Source: a virus
Length of the DNA: 22,888 bases
IMG/VR virus record: IMGVR_UViG_3300032083_003129
Span: 1 to 22,888 of that record
Strand: one strand, 5' to 3'
Notes under the pieces: generated by a model
Seen by the model: the letters and a program-made list of their open reading frames with translations, nothing else
Databases searched by the model: none
Told to the model about the DNA's origin: nothing
Shown: positions 13,629 to 22,888 of the stretch, one piece after another
Position numbering within the stretch: the stretch's first letter is position 1
Layout of the letters: the number at the start of each line of letters is the position of its first letter
Position numbers and translations under genes: made by a program

Positions 13629-15038
13629 TCATCCTCTCCTTATGTTGATTGGCTTTTTCTTTGGATTTTGTAGTTTGAGTAGATTGACCTGCTCAGTCTT
13701 TGGGCGAGCGCCGTCTCCCCCGATGAGGCCACGCGTACTGTGCCCGATGATGTAACCTACTTCTCGCACAATGGTGGCGTTGAGGGACCACTTGGAAGTG
13801 ATTTGATAGCGACCGCTGGTACTAAACTCAACCGTCTCAATCTGCCGACTCTTTTCTTCACTGACTTCACTGAGAGCCACGATGTCGTTTTGTTGGAAGC
13901 GTTGTAGCAGGTCGGCGATACCGGTGTCCATTGAGGTAACTCGGATGTCAGTTTTCCGCTGAATGAGATGATGAGTGGCCGTCAAGACATTGAAGTTGTC
14001 GTTGTCGGTTTGCGTTTGATACCGAATAGACTCACCCGGCTGTACGGTGGTGGCCCGCACCACACCGTGAAGAGTTGTGGCCCCTTTGGCCCTATTTGCA
14101 GCGGCCAAGAACTTGCGACCGATGGCCCTCGCACTGGCCTTTGACACGGCGGTCGGGGCATTAATGCCCCCCGGTACCTCAATTACACCATTCACTTGCG
14201 CCCCAAAGTCGTCAATGGTGACAGAGTTGCTGTCGTTAAGCGCCCTCGCTTTTCCACGAACCACGAGGCGGTTTGGTAGGTGGTCAGTCTCGCTCTCTGT
14301 TTTACCGCCGGTCACTGCTACATTGCTGAGGTAGTGAGAGCGGTTGGATTGAAGTTGGTGTTGGTAGAACAAATTGCCGAATCGGTCGGTGACGAGGCGG
14401 TGCCCATCGTGCCGACTCAAGAAACGCATGGCGCTGACACCATCAAGACCGTTGAAGTCTTTGGCCACGAAGGTGGTACTCCCACGCTTTCTGCTTACAT
14501 TGACAGAATTGAGCGAAGACGACTGACTGTCTCCAAGGCGAGCAGCGAGGTCACTCGTGCGCAGACCCACATTGATAGGCTGGGCGATTTGTACAGTTTC
14601 GGTATTCATCCCAATGTCAACCAATGCACGACCTTTGAGGTTGGGGACCATGAGTCGTGAGCCCTTCGTGGCTGCGACCACTTGGTCAACGACGAGGTTT
14701 TCTTTCGTGTTGGAATTGCTGGTAACCATGGCCGGCTTCGTCGCACCACTGGACAATTTTTCGCCTTGATGAAACACAGCGCCCTCGTATCGCATGTGCT
14801 CAGTCGGCGTGTGTACCAAGTCAATGGAGTCGTCCTGCTCAGTTAGCGTGTAGGTACGCTGGTGAGTAGGTTGAAAGTCACTTTGCTTTGGCTTGGCTAC
14901 ACTGCGCTTGGAAGCCGTCTGCGTGTAGATACCGTGGCGCACAGCGTTGTCAACGAACTTGGGCTTACGGATGCGCTTCATCACCGTGGGTTGGGCTGCA
15001 TCACTGCGCCCGGTGTTGGTGTTCTTCGCGACCGCCAT
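13629..15038 (-). CDS. Baseplate hub-like structural protein, 469 aa
   Basis: The N-terminal ~90 residues are basic and low in predicted structure. The middle has DGVSAMRFLSRHDG followed by DRFGNLFYQ, like the 'look-up residue, then simple strand' layout of phage late control D/hub proteins. The C-terminal part (ASARAIGRKFLAAANRAKG, then GVVRATTVQPGESI and LTATHHLIQRKTD) resembles the hub domain in which a helix, a P-G-x-x-I turn and an H-containing strand follow one another. A tail hub or tail-spike attachment role is therefore proposed with moderate confidence. The ATG at 15038 is preferred because AGGTGA lies 5 bases upstream; the in-frame GTG at 15047 is part of that site. Confidence 0.55.
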   Translation of the reverse strand: MAVAKNTNTGRSDAAQPTVMKRIRKPKFVDNAVRHGIYTQTASKRSVAKPKQSDFQPTHQRTYTLTEQDDSIDLVHTPTEHMRYEGAVFHQGEKLSSGATKPAMVTSNSNTKENLVVDQVVAATKGSRLMVPNLKGRALVDIGMNTETVQIAQPINVGLRTSDLAARLGDSQSSSLNSVNVSRKRGSTTFVAKDFNGLDGVSAMRFLSRHDGHRLVTDRFGNLFYQHQLQSNRSHYLSNVAVTGGKTESETDHLPNRLVVRGKARALNDSNSVTIDDFGAQVNGVIEVPGGINAPTAVSKASARAIGRKFLAAANRAKGATTLHGVVRATTVQPGESIRYQTQTDNDNFNVLTATHHLIQRKTDIRVTSMDTGIADLLQRFQQNDIVALSEVSEEKSRQIETVEFSTSGRYQITSKWSLNATIVREVGYIIGHSTRGLIGGDGARPKTEQVNLLKLQNPKKKPINIRRG

Positions 15039-15039
15039 G

Positions 15040-15579
15040 TCATTCACCTACTGGTCCATCAATGTGACTTCTCCCTGTGGTCGCGTAGAAGTTTTCAATC
15101 CAAGCCTCGTGCTCATCACCTGTCATGTTATCAGTGACACTTTTGGTTGGTCGTGATAGTACGATGTTTTCCCAATCTAAAGGCTCATTGTGAAAAAGAA
15201 ATGCTTCATCCATTTTAGCATCGTTAGCGGGGTTCCACTCATTTGGTCTTCGCCCGACATCTCCACTATTTTCCAATTTTCCTCTGTGCCCGAGCACAAT
15301 TGGGTTAGGACTTGGATTTCCACTCAGTGGGTACCTTGCGTAGAAGGACGCTGTAGCGTGCGGCTCCGCACCACCCTCGGTCCAAAATGTACCCTTTTGG
15401 TTAATTGCGAGGGGTGTTGCCTTTACCCCATCCCCCGAAGTCATTGGTTTGGTGTTTGGGAATGGTACACCACGGTAAGCAGTGACAGGCTCTTTACCGG
15501 GGTAGTCCTCTATGTAGTTGTACAATTTTAGTTGCCTTGGTGCTTTGAGCACCATCCAAGCCACATCCATCGGTCCCAT
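15040..15579 (-). CDS. Hypothetical virion-associated protein, 179 aa
   Basis: 179 aa, mostly hydrophilic and rich in Pro, Gly and Asn, without cysteine cluster, membrane span or recognised domain. Near the N-terminus it has YPGKEPVTAYRGVPFP, which resembles FPGKEPLKAIGGTFLP near the visible N-terminus of the giant protein encoded upstream, so the two may share a small structural element. The ATG at 15579 is chosen because GGAG (15587-15590) lies 7 bases upstream and because the longer in-frame version would run back into the giant gene. A structural role is inferred from the neighbours. Confidence 0.65.
   Translation of the reverse strand: MGPMDVAWMVLKAPRQLKLYNYIEDYPGKEPVTAYRGVPFPNTKPMTSGDGVKATPLAINQKGTFWTEGGAEPHATASFYARYPLSGNPSPNPIVLGHRGKLENSGDVGRRPNEWNPANDAKMDEAFLFHNEPLDWENIVLSRPTKSVTDNMTGDEHEAWIENFYATTGRSHIDGPVGE
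15044..15049 (-). promoter_or_regulatory. Ribosome binding site deciding the hub-like gene start
   Basis: AGGTGA on the minus strand, 5 bases before the ATG at 15038. The alternative GTG start overlaps this site itself, so it is unlikely to be used. Confidence 0.65.
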
Positions 15580-15583
15580 GCTA

Positions 15584-18500
15584 TCACTCCGTGCTGTGGT
15601 CACCCGTGTTGAAGTTCGTATCGCCGCCTGCACCCTTGGGGTGCAACGATTGGCTGTAGCGAGGCTCTACCGAAAAGTCTTCCTTTCGTGCAGCGTCGCT
15701 ACGGAAATGCTCCAAAGTATTCTCACTCATGACAAGGCGACCTACTGGATTGGTGATGTCGGTCTTGTCATAGCCTGTCACATCCACACCCAAAATCTTG
15801 GGTCCGTTGCTGTCCGAAGCAGTGACGCTCGTGTTGGGAGCGATGCTGTAGACAGGTGAATACGGCGGGCTGCTTGGCGTACCCGTGCGTGCAGACGGAG
15901 CATCGCTGGTGTAAATACCGTACTTGCCGCCACCTGTAGCAAGGTAGAAGTTGCTGCCGTCTTGAGGGCTACCCGTCTTGAGCATGCGCTTACCACGGAA
16001 CAATTGGACATGGTGCTTATCCAGCGTGCGAACAGGGCGAACAAGGAACTCAATGCTCTTGTCTAAGACATTTGTCTTACCCTCGGTAGGGTCATGGTTG
16101 GCGTCTTGATATGGGTTGGACGACGAAGACGCACCAGCCTTGCCCCAGCCCTCGTCGGAAAGTGCACCTTGTCGCACTGACCAATCCATAATGTAAGTGC
16201 CGCCAAGACTCCACATACTGTGGGCATCCGAGATTTTCAAAATGCCCTTCACAGGTTGACCCGACCAATCAAGGCTCGTCATGTCCAAGTGACCGAGGGT
16301 TTGTGAACCAACATCCTTCGCACCACGCAATGTGGTTCGCTGCCCTACACCTCGGTTGCTGTGCAAACTGTGCGCCTCAGTTGACATGATGATGTACTCT
16401 TGACTTTCCCCGTCGTTCAGTTCACTCATCGTGTCAACATCAAGACCAATGCGAACACCGTCTGCGCCAACAGGGTCAGCCAACTCTGCATCCGCTGTAA
16501 CGGTTTCAATGCCTTCACTGACCATAGCCTCGGGCTTGAGTAGTCCTTCTTCACTGTCCAGCCCCAGCCGTGCGCTGATACCTCGGTCAATTTCTTCGGG
16601 TTGAAGCACATCGTTGCGCGGGCGGTTCAACCCTTTACCGATGGTCGGCTCACTTGTTGGCTGTGAAAGGACAAGTCCAGTAGGCTCAATTGATTCGGAC
16701 ACATCCATTAGCAGGCTTTCGTTGAAATGCGTAGGCCAGCGAACACCACGACCGTCTCCACGGTCACCTACACGCAGGGATTCGGCAGGATTGAACCAGT
16801 CCACAATGTCCATACCCGTAGCGTCATTGTTGACCGTGTTGTCGTTTCCGCTTTGTCGGTCATCGCTACCTGCGAAAAGACCGACCGTATCGGGACGAAT
16901 AGTGCGCCCACCATCAGTGTAAGCGTTTTCCGGGTCCCAAGCCGGGCTGATGCCGAAGCCACGGACAGGGAATCGTCGCACATCCTCGCCACGGGTGTTA
17001 CCCCACCAGTCAACGAGGTAGTAACGGTGAGCGTTGGCCAACTCGTAAATCTCTTTACCGGCAGCGTCACCGGCGTACAGTTTGCGAACCGTGGATGGAT
17101 TGCGTAGCACACGGACAGGGCAACCAAATGGCTTTGTCACCCGTCGCCCATCGCTATAGCGAACCTGCCGCCCAAGTTGGTCTTCGTTGAATAGAGCACT
17201 GATTTGCGTCAAGCGTTCAAGAATACCGGTGTAAGAAGCAGGGTAGTCTACGCCACTTTCCCAGCCGTCAGTCTTGCTGTCTTGCTGAATAAATGGCCCG
17301 TGATAATAGCCGAGCAAAGCGTTGCTATCTGCTACTTCCAAGTAACCACGCACATACGGGGACCAACGAGGGCGATTCATGGGCTGGCGTACAGCCATAC
17401 GATAGCCGAAGCAATAGTTGCGGGCATCGTCGGAATCACTGGTCATCTGTGCATAGGTGCGTTCTTCCACACCACTGTTGTCGCGGAAGCCCACACAGTC
17501 AACCCCGTACAATTTCCCGCCCCAGCCAATCAACGCTTCAAGGAACCCGTCAAGGCGGCTGGAACCAGCGCCACCACGCGAGCCACCGGGCCAATAGCCA
17601 GCAAAATTGAACTTGTCCGAACCAATGGTTCCGCCTTGGTGACTCAGCATAGTGTCAGCGTCAATGTTGCTGGCGGTGAACAAAGCACCTGTGCCGTCAC
17701 GGTCCGTACAGGTAGAAATCGTGAACTCAATAACAGGGAAAGTGTTGACTGTGCTTGGCCCGTCCACACCATCCACAGTTGCCGGAGTGAGTGGGCTGTC
17801 TGTGATTGTGTTCGCAACCTCGCTGGTCTTTGTCACACCCCACAGGGTAATTGCGTACAATTTTGTCCCATCATCATTCCACGAAATCCCACTCAGCCAA
17901 GGGGTAGTATCGCTTGCAGTTTGAGACGGAGAAGTGTTACGATTACCAAAGTAACTGCGCAGGTCCAAAGTATAATCTAACGATTGGCTGGTTGGGTCAA
18001 AGGGTGTGGAAAGTGTGTATTCTCTTACATAGCCTGTTGCGCCACTGAGCCACATTTTTGTACCATCGTCATTGAACAAAATGTCGCTGAGTGTGCCCAC
18101 ACTGATACTAAGGCTGGACCCTTCTGTGTCGCTCGCGGAAGTTTGCCATGGTGTAACCGTCGTGAACTGGCGCAAAGTGCTTGCATACCCAAGGAAATAT
18201 TTGGTGCCGTCGTTGTTCCATGAAACAGCACGAATACCAGTGGTTCCCGAAATGTTCTTTGCACCGGTCAAGGTTAGAGTGCTCAAATCAAATGCCGTTG
18301 AAAGAGTAGCACTTTGCACACCTCCTCCGTGGAAGTCAGTGATTATCATGTAAGTCCCAGTAGGGTCAAGGTCAAAGCCGTCACAACTGTTGAGTGTAGC
18401 ATCACCGATACCAGCACTGCGTTGGTCATAAACCCCGTCAGTATTGTCAACGGCGATTTTCGCAAAGTAGATGTTGTCAGTATCATAATCGTTGTTGTTA

Positions 18501-21500
18501 CCACGATTGGAGATGAACATGTTGTTCCCAATGACACGGAGCCCGGTCAGCCATGTCATGTCCGATGCAAGCATGTTGAAGTTCCGCCCATAGGGAATGG
18601 TGCCGGCCGTGAGAGAATCGTCCACACTTTCCAAACTAAACGAGTCGGGTTCGCACACCTGTGGCTTCATCCACTTCATCCCAAGTGCGAACGGCCCCTT
18701 GGAAGCGGCGTAAAAGAAGTCGTTGTAGTGCAATGTCTCATAATGCTCGGGGATGTTGTTGAGTCCTTTCTTGAAGACAGGACTGTCCACATCACCTGCC
18801 TTCGTGTAGAATGAGCGAGACGAATCATCGGAGTAGTAGGTGAACGGTCGCCCAAGGTTGGGGTGCCACATGCACAAGAAAGCGTCGGGAAGGTGTAGGC
18901 TATTGGTGTCACGACTACCGCTGTAGGTTTGCAGCAGATTACGAGTAGCGATGCTCTTGGTAGAATCAGTGTAGATTTCATCAGCGAATCGGTTAGCGTA
19001 AGGTCCTGTCAATTTGACGATAGTGCCCGTACCGCTTACATCCAAGTTTGTCCAAAAGTTGGGCGTGACGGCAGTAACGCCCGCAAATTGCACAGGTGAA
19101 CCAAGTGTAGCGTGAGCCAATGTCCCTACGCGGTAGGTATAGGTCGCCAATTGTCGCTGACCATTGGAGTCGGTGTACTCCAGTTGCTCACCATAGTAAG
19201 GGTCCACAGGGAACAATTCAGCGTTGTCCACAGTGATAGTCTGTCCGGACTGGTCTTTTGCCGTAGCCCGAGTGTTTGGGTTGAGAGAACGGATACGGAA
19301 ATGTTCCGCATAAATGTCGGGATAACATGTCGGATAACCGGCGAGCGTCATTTGTGCGCCCACCGCCCCGTAAGTGGCTCGGTTAAACTGATAATAATGG
19401 TCGGGAGTATGCCATTCCAAGTGACGGAAGTAAACGGCTGCCGAAGAGCGGGCTCCGTCTTTGTGCAATTGTGCCCACCACGGAACAGTGATGGTGAAAC
19501 CGGGCGTCGTTTCAATGAACATGTTGGGGTGATACGGTAGAGAGCGGCGGCTAAATGCAGGTGAAGCAGACTCTTCTACGCCCAAGGGGTTGTAGAGAGC
19601 GAGCGGTGGGAGATTGGTGAACTGGCTACCAGCATCGGGCTCAATGTCAAGAATCATTTCGTTGAGAAGGATTTCACAACCCCGTACATCAGCCATGGTG
19701 GCCTCGGCGAGAACCAGTGTGTAGCCACCATCTCCACTGGTAGAGTGCTCAATAGCGATAACCGTGTTGACCTGTTGACCAGTGAGTTCAATCACAGAAC
19801 CATCGGGCACATCGTTAGCAGGACCGTTGCGGTGATAACCAGTAAACTGCTGCTTGAACAGATTCGGCTGAATCACAATTTGGTAAGCACCTACTTCCAT
19901 AGGGTCGGGGAAGTGATTGTTCTGCGTATATGACCCAGCCGCCTCCAACACGATACTGTGGCCCCCGGTTTTGTTAGCGTCTATAGAAGCAGCGATACCG
20001 TAGCCTTCAAACTTGACCTTTGTTTCAGTGAGAAGGGTAAACGCTCCGCCGTGGATGTCACTGGGGGGCACCGACGCACTGGGTCCGGAGAACCAAATGA
20101 GCGGGTCACGGGACGGCCACCTAAGTGCATCGGACTGTTCTTCTTCAACCGAAGTAACAGACGATGCGGAGACTGCCCGGTTCAAATCGTACAGCCGCTG
20201 GTAGGCCGGGTGGGCATAATGGCCCGGCATCATCGCCATGGTGGCGTTGACATAATGGTGCCCCATCCGAGGAATCGGCATAGGTGTCAATTTAGGTGCA
20301 ACCAGTTGTGTCGCTGGTGTAGAACCAACATTCGCCCAATCAATTGTAGGCATGTCCGGACTGGCTCCGCTGTACTCCGCATGGTCACGCAGACGACGAG
20401 CAGCAAAGAAGCGAGTGCTGCCGGCCGGAAGGTAATATGACGGTACGACTTTGAGGCCACTCTTTCCTGTCACAAATGACACAAAGTCGGGAGAAACAAC
20501 CACACCTGTGAACTTGTTTGTACCTTTTCCGGTGTAAGAAGCCAACACCCCTTCGTTGGTCACAGGGTCATAAACTCGCAAGAACCAGCGACCGCTTGAT
20601 TTCTCGCTGGCGTCAGTCCATGTAGCGGCTTCGGGTGTAGAGGTCACATCAATTTCATCATTTGCCTCATCATACGCACTGAAAGTCAATTCGTCAACAT
20701 CGTATCGGTGCGTCATTGTTGCACCCATTTTTGTCACATGGAAGTGCAGAGCACGGTCGTGTGGCTCATATGCCGTCTTGAGAGGAGCATTATCAGTATG
20801 CTGTCGCCAGCCATGGGTTGAACTGTTCGGGAATGAGAGTCGGTTATCACTTACATCAGTGCCGTCTTGTGAAAGGTGTTCCCACCCGTTGTTCTCCCAA
20901 GTCGGCCAAAGTCGGGGGCTGTCATAGGTGTTAGAGAAAGTGTCTTTGACAGCACCTTCTCCTTGACTTGGGTGCATAATGCCGCCTGCCCCCATCGTTT
21001 CAGTTTGATAGCCTTGGATACGGTCAAAGCCCGGTCGCACAATGATATTCCCGGGAATCTCATTAGCAAGGGGCAAGCGAATGCGCATGTTTGGTGAAAC
21101 ACCGCTTCCGGCCAATGCAGGTGCGAGCCCTTCTATGTCCCGGTCACTTACATGGCGGAAGTCGTAAATGATGGTGCCCAGTGGGCTCCCTCCTTCTAAT
21201 CGGTGCTCTTGACCTGTGTCGTCAATAACCTGCATGCTTTGGAATTGCAGTTCTTCATTGGGTATACTGAGTGCACTTTCAACCAGTGGGTAATTTCCTT
21301 CAAGTTGAGGATGGGACAACTCTTGTGCTTGAATCAGTGGGAACATGGCGCTGTTGGTGGTTTCAAACGAGAACCGATTGTTGCCGAGGATTTTCTCACC
21401 TACCGTTTTGTAAGTTGACCCGTCTTTTCGCACCACCCAAGGGGTCATACCCAAACCACGAGCGTTGCTGGCTGGGAGAGTAAGGTTGCCTCCGTCCATT

Positions 21501-22888
21501 CGTTTCCAAATGACATGCTCTTCAAGGAAGTTTCGGGCAGCATGTCGGTCGCCGTAATACTTGTACAGGCCTTCGGATATACCGTAATATTGAGTTTTGG
21601 TTGAAACACCTTGGCACTCAACCCCGTAAGTTTCGTTGTCTTCATGAGACGCAGAAGCAGGGACAACTGACTCATCCCAAAACAAATCGCCCGTGGGGCT
21701 GTGACAAGTGTCTCCCCGGTCAACCGCAGAGGCAGCAGTGACTTGACTATGCCAATACGACTCGGTCCCAACAGCAGGGTAAGAAGCGGCCTTTTGTGGG
21801 AACGCTTTCGTATCATTCACCATGACAGCCTCTACATGAGGTCCAGCGGTAGCGTGAGAAACATAACGGTCTTTGTTGTGCACTTTGCCGGTATCCCACG
21901 CCACGGTACCGGCATTGTCCAACTTAGAAGTGCGACTCACATCCAGCCAATCACCCATAGCGATGATGCCGTCACGGTCAGCCTTTGCGATAAGAGGAAG
22001 TTCACTCTCATGTGTCACTGCAATCAAGTGCCGAGCAGCAAGTCCGTGAACACAACTGTCTTCGTACAAAGACTGGATTGTATCAATGGAGCCGTGCGGA
22101 GAAACACTGCCCAAGCACGACTCGGCGCTGCCGTAGGGTGAAAATCCTAAGAACGGGTGCCATGCGCCCAGCCCGGCCCCAAAGTTTCCGGATGTCCCAA
22201 TCTCCAACGAATTAAGGTAAGAATATCGCTCACCGGCCCAGCCTACAGCACCCACGGGTTTTGTTCGGTCCACTGCATCTACAAGTCCATTAAAGTGAAC
22301 TTGCGTACGCTCGTCAATTGATTCGTTTGAGTTGTTATAGCGATGGGTACCTGCTTTGGTCCACACATAGAGTTTGACATTCGGACCGTTGACAACCGGG
22401 GCAGGAATGGCTAATTTCGTCGTCGGGCTAACCATGTTGCTATTCGTCGTATAAGAATTGACGCCTAAAGTGAAGGTGCTGCCTGTGTAACTGACATACG
22501 GTGCAAAGGCCGACTGTGCCCCGTCACTGATTCGCAGCCAGCCATATTGAGGAAGTGTGGTTGGAATAGGAGAAGAAGTGGTGATGGTGGCGGCAGTAGG
22601 TCCAGCCGTTTCTTCGGTGTAAGTATCAACATCCAGTGTAACCCACCCATACCGGTCCTGTTTTGCAGCGTGCTGCATAGAAGGTAAGAATGTCCCACCA
22701 ATGGCTTTCAGTGGCTCTTTTCCGGGGAAGGTGTTGATAGCAGTAGCGAGAAGGGCGGCTAACTCTTCCGCATTTTGACAGCGGGTAGCGTCAACAACGA
22801 ATATGTTGTCGTGGTGAGTCATGTCATTTTCAGTTGCGAAAGTCCCAAGGTACGCTGTACCCAACGCTGAGGCCACACGGAACACCGA
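15584..22888 (-). CDS. Giant virion protein with beta-propeller-like block (5' partial)
   Basis: The open frame runs off the window edge, so at least 2,434 codons are visible and the true start lies outside; the GTG at 22885 need not be the start. The protein is rich in Gly, Ser, Thr, Asn and aromatic residues, with no obvious signal peptide or membrane span. At about residues 1430-1700 there is a series of repeats with W/F-N-x-DGTK, read as a beta-propeller (separate entry). The first ~150 residues contain FPGKEPLKAIGGTFLP, shared with the 179-aa protein next door. Its size, composition and position before hub- and fibre-like genes suggest a tail, fibre or surface protein, but no catalytic motif is recognised. 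It would take nearly a third of this window and is likely a late, abundant product. Confidence 0.85.
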   Translation of the reverse strand, partial: SVFRVASALGTAYLGTFATENDMTHHDNIFVVDATRCQNAEELAALLATAINTFPGKEPLKAIGGTFLPSMQHAAKQDRYGWVTLDVDTYTEETAGPTAATITTSSPIPTTLPQYGWLRISDGAQSAFAPYVSYTGSTFTLGVNSYTTNSNMVSPTTKLAIPAPVVNGPNVKLYVWTKAGTHRYNNSNESIDERTQVHFNGLVDAVDRTKPVGAVGWAGERYSYLNSLEIGTSGNFGAGLGAWHPFLGFSPYGSAESCLGSVSPHGSIDTIQSLYEDSCVHGLAARHLIAVTHESELPLIAKADRDGIIAMGDWLDVSRTSKLDNAGTVAWDTGKVHNKDRYVSHATAGPHVEAVMVNDTKAFPQKAASYPAVGTESYWHSQVTAASAVDRGDTCHSPTGDLFWDESVVPASASHEDNETYGVECQGVSTKTQYYGISEGLYKYYGDRHAARNFLEEHVIWKRMDGGNLTLPASNARGLGMTPWVVRKDGSTYKTVGEKILGNNRFSFETTNSAMFPLIQAQELSHPQLEGNYPLVESALSIPNEELQFQSMQVIDDTGQEHRLEGGSPLGTIIYDFRHVSDRDIEGLAPALAGSGVSPNMRIRLPLANEIPGNIIVRPGFDRIQGYQTETMGAGGIMHPSQGEGAVKDTFSNTYDSPRLWPTWENNGWEHLSQDGTDVSDNRLSFPNSSTHGWRQHTDNAPLKTAYEPHDRALHFHVTKMGATMTHRYDVDELTFSAYDEANDEIDVTSTPEAATWTDASEKSSGRWFLRVYDPVTNEGVLASYTGKGTNKFTGVVVSPDFVSFVTGKSGLKVVPSYYLPAGSTRFFAARRLRDHAEYSGASPDMPTIDWANVGSTPATQLVAPKLTPMPIPRMGHHYVNATMAMMPGHYAHPAYQRLYDLNRAVSASSVTSVEEEQSDALRWPSRDPLIWFSGPSASVPPSDIHGGAFTLLTETKVKFEGYGIAASIDANKTGGHSIVLEAAGSYTQNNHFPDPMEVGAYQIVIQPNLFKQQFTGYHRNGPANDVPDGSVIELTGQQVNTVIAIEHSTSGDGGYTLVLAEATMADVRGCEILLNEMILDIEPDAGSQFTNLPPLALYNPLGVEESASPAFSRRSLPYHPNMFIETTPGFTITVPWWAQLHKDGARSSAAVYFRHLEWHTPDHYYQFNRATYGAVGAQMTLAGYPTCYPDIYAEHFRIRSLNPNTRATAKDQSGQTITVDNAELFPVDPYYGEQLEYTDSNGQRQLATYTYRVGTLAHATLGSPVQFAGVTAVTPNFWTNLDVSGTGTIVKLTGPYANRFADEIYTDSTKSIATRNLLQTYSGSRDTNSLHLPDAFLCMWHPNLGRPFTYYSDDSSRSFYTKAGDVDSPVFKKGLNNIPEHYETLHYNDFFYAASKGPFALGMKWMKPQVCEPDSFSLESVDDSLTAGTIPYGRNFNMLASDMTWLTGLRVIGNNMFISNRGNNNDYDTDNIYFAKIAVDNTDGVYDQRSAGIGDATLNSCDGFDLDPTGTYMIITDFHGGGVQSATLSTAFDLSTLTLTGAKNISGTTGIRAVSWNNDGTKYFLGYASTLRQFTTVTPWQTSASDTEGSSLSISVGTLSDILFNDDGTKMWLSGATGYVREYTLSTPFDPTSQSLDYTLDLRSYFGNRNTSPSQTASDTTPWLSGISWNDDGTKLYAITLWGVTKTSEVANTITDSPLTPATVDGVDGPSTVNTFPVIEFTISTCTDRDGTGALFTASNIDADTMLSHQGGTIGSDKFNFAGYWPGGSRGGAGSSRLDGFLEALIGWGGKLYGVDCVGFRDNSGVEERTYAQMTSDSDDARNYCFGYRMAVRQPMNRPRWSPYVRGYLEVADSNALLGYYHGPFIQQDSKTDGWESGVDYPASYTGILERLTQISALFNEDQLGRQVRYSDGRRVTKPFGCPVRVLRNPSTVRKLYAGDAAGKEIYELANAHRYYLVDWWGNTRGEDVRRFPVRGFGISPAWDPENAYTDGGRTIRPDTVGLFAGSDDRQSGNDNTVNNDATGMDIVDWFNPAESLRVGDRGDGRGVRWPTHFNESLLMDVSESIEPTGLVLSQPTSEPTIGKGLNRPRNDVLQPEEIDRGISARLGLDSEEGLLKPEAMVSEGIETVTADAELADPVGADGVRIGLDVDTMSELNDGESQEYIIMSTEAHSLHSNRGVGQRTTLRGAKDVGSQTLGHLDMTSLDWSGQPVKGILKISDAHSMWSLGGTYIMDWSVRQGALSDEGWGKAGASSSSNPYQDANHDPTEGKTNVLDKSIEFLVRPVRTLDKHHVQLFRGKRMLKTGSPQDGSNFYLATGGGKYGIYTSDAPSARTGTPSSPPYSPVYSIAPNTSVTASDSNGPKILGVDVTGYDKTDITNPVGRLVMSENTLEHFRSDAARKEDFSVEPRYSQSLHPKGAGGDTNFNTGDHSTE
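17790..18590 (-). other. Beta-propeller-like repeat block in the giant protein
   Basis: Four spaced repeats are visible with the core DGTK or DPTG followed by a hydrophobic strand: SWNDDGTKLYAI, LFNDDGTKMWLS, SWNNDGTKYFLG and DLDPTGTYMII, centred near 17870, 18062, 18208 and 18362, about 145-190 bp apart. Two of them lead into LSTPFD or LSTAFD, the usual connection in bacterial and phage 'DGTK' propeller repeats. A partial fifth blade (TGLRVIGNNMFISN) lies near 18530. A sugar- or protein-binding propeller on the virion surface is the likeliest reading. Confidence 0.7.

Noticed and set aside
17204-17980. 258-aa open frame on the + strand
   Set aside because: It lies within the giant late gene on the opposite strand, with odd composition, no ribosome binding site and no motif.
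1-22888. A bacterial phage origin
   Set aside because: PriS-type primase, thermosome and ERCC4-HhH nuclease are archaeal-type. The tail-like proteins alone do not distinguish, since archaeal tailed viruses share them.

Overview
The window looks like part of a tailed double-stranded DNA virus of an archaeon. The best match is the magrovirus-type viruses of Marine Group II Euryarchaeota. The replication genes are of archaeal/eukaryotic type: family B DNA polymerase, PriS-like primase, an AAA+ helicase candidate, XPF/Hef-like ERCC4-HhH nuclease, Cas4/RecB-like nuclease and a group II chaperonin (thermosome). Ribosome binding sites are of GGTGA and GGAG type. Nothing here is a host housekeeping locus, and coding density is close to 100%. 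The magrovirus assignment is inferred from gene content; no search was run.

Region 1 (1-10887, + strand) is an unbroken early/replication operon: a zinc-ribbon tail end, PolB, wHTH-Nmad1, a 41-aa microprotein, a Gp88-like radical-SAM-fold protein, Cas4/RecB-like nuclease, an unknown 100-aa protein, primase, a two-module zinc protein, ERCC4-HhH nuclease, AAA+ helicase candidate, a 49-aa zinc protein, a stand-alone DEDD exonuclease and the chaperonin. Most junctions are ATGA or GTGA stop/start overlaps, so translation is probably coupled.

Region 2 (10862-22888, - strand) is a converging late operon. In transcription order it holds a giant virion protein (at least 2,434 residues, 5' end outside the window) with an embedded beta-propeller-like block, a 179-aa protein that shares a short motif with it, a baseplate-hub-like protein, a small tail/baseplate-like protein, and a 379-aa Gly/Ser/Thr-rich appendage-like protein. 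It ends with three unexpected small genes: a zinc-finger protein, a single-membrane-span microprotein, and an HMG-CoA lyase-like enzyme with essentially all catalytic and metal-binding residues kept. The two operons run tail to tail and overlap by 26 bp, with no room for a conventional terminator.

The + strand genes together give a nearly self-sufficient replication and repair set plus a foldase likely used for virion proteins. The - strand genes build the tail and host-recognition apparatus. The most interesting items are the HMG-CoA lyase-like gene (HMG-CoA is the mevalonate-pathway precursor of archaeal lipids), the polymerase with His in motif C and a separate exonuclease nearby, the coupled Nmad1/Gp88 pair, and the giant propeller-bearing virion protein. 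I saw no tRNA, rRNA, CRISPR array, insertion sequence or non-coding gap longer than about 30 bp.
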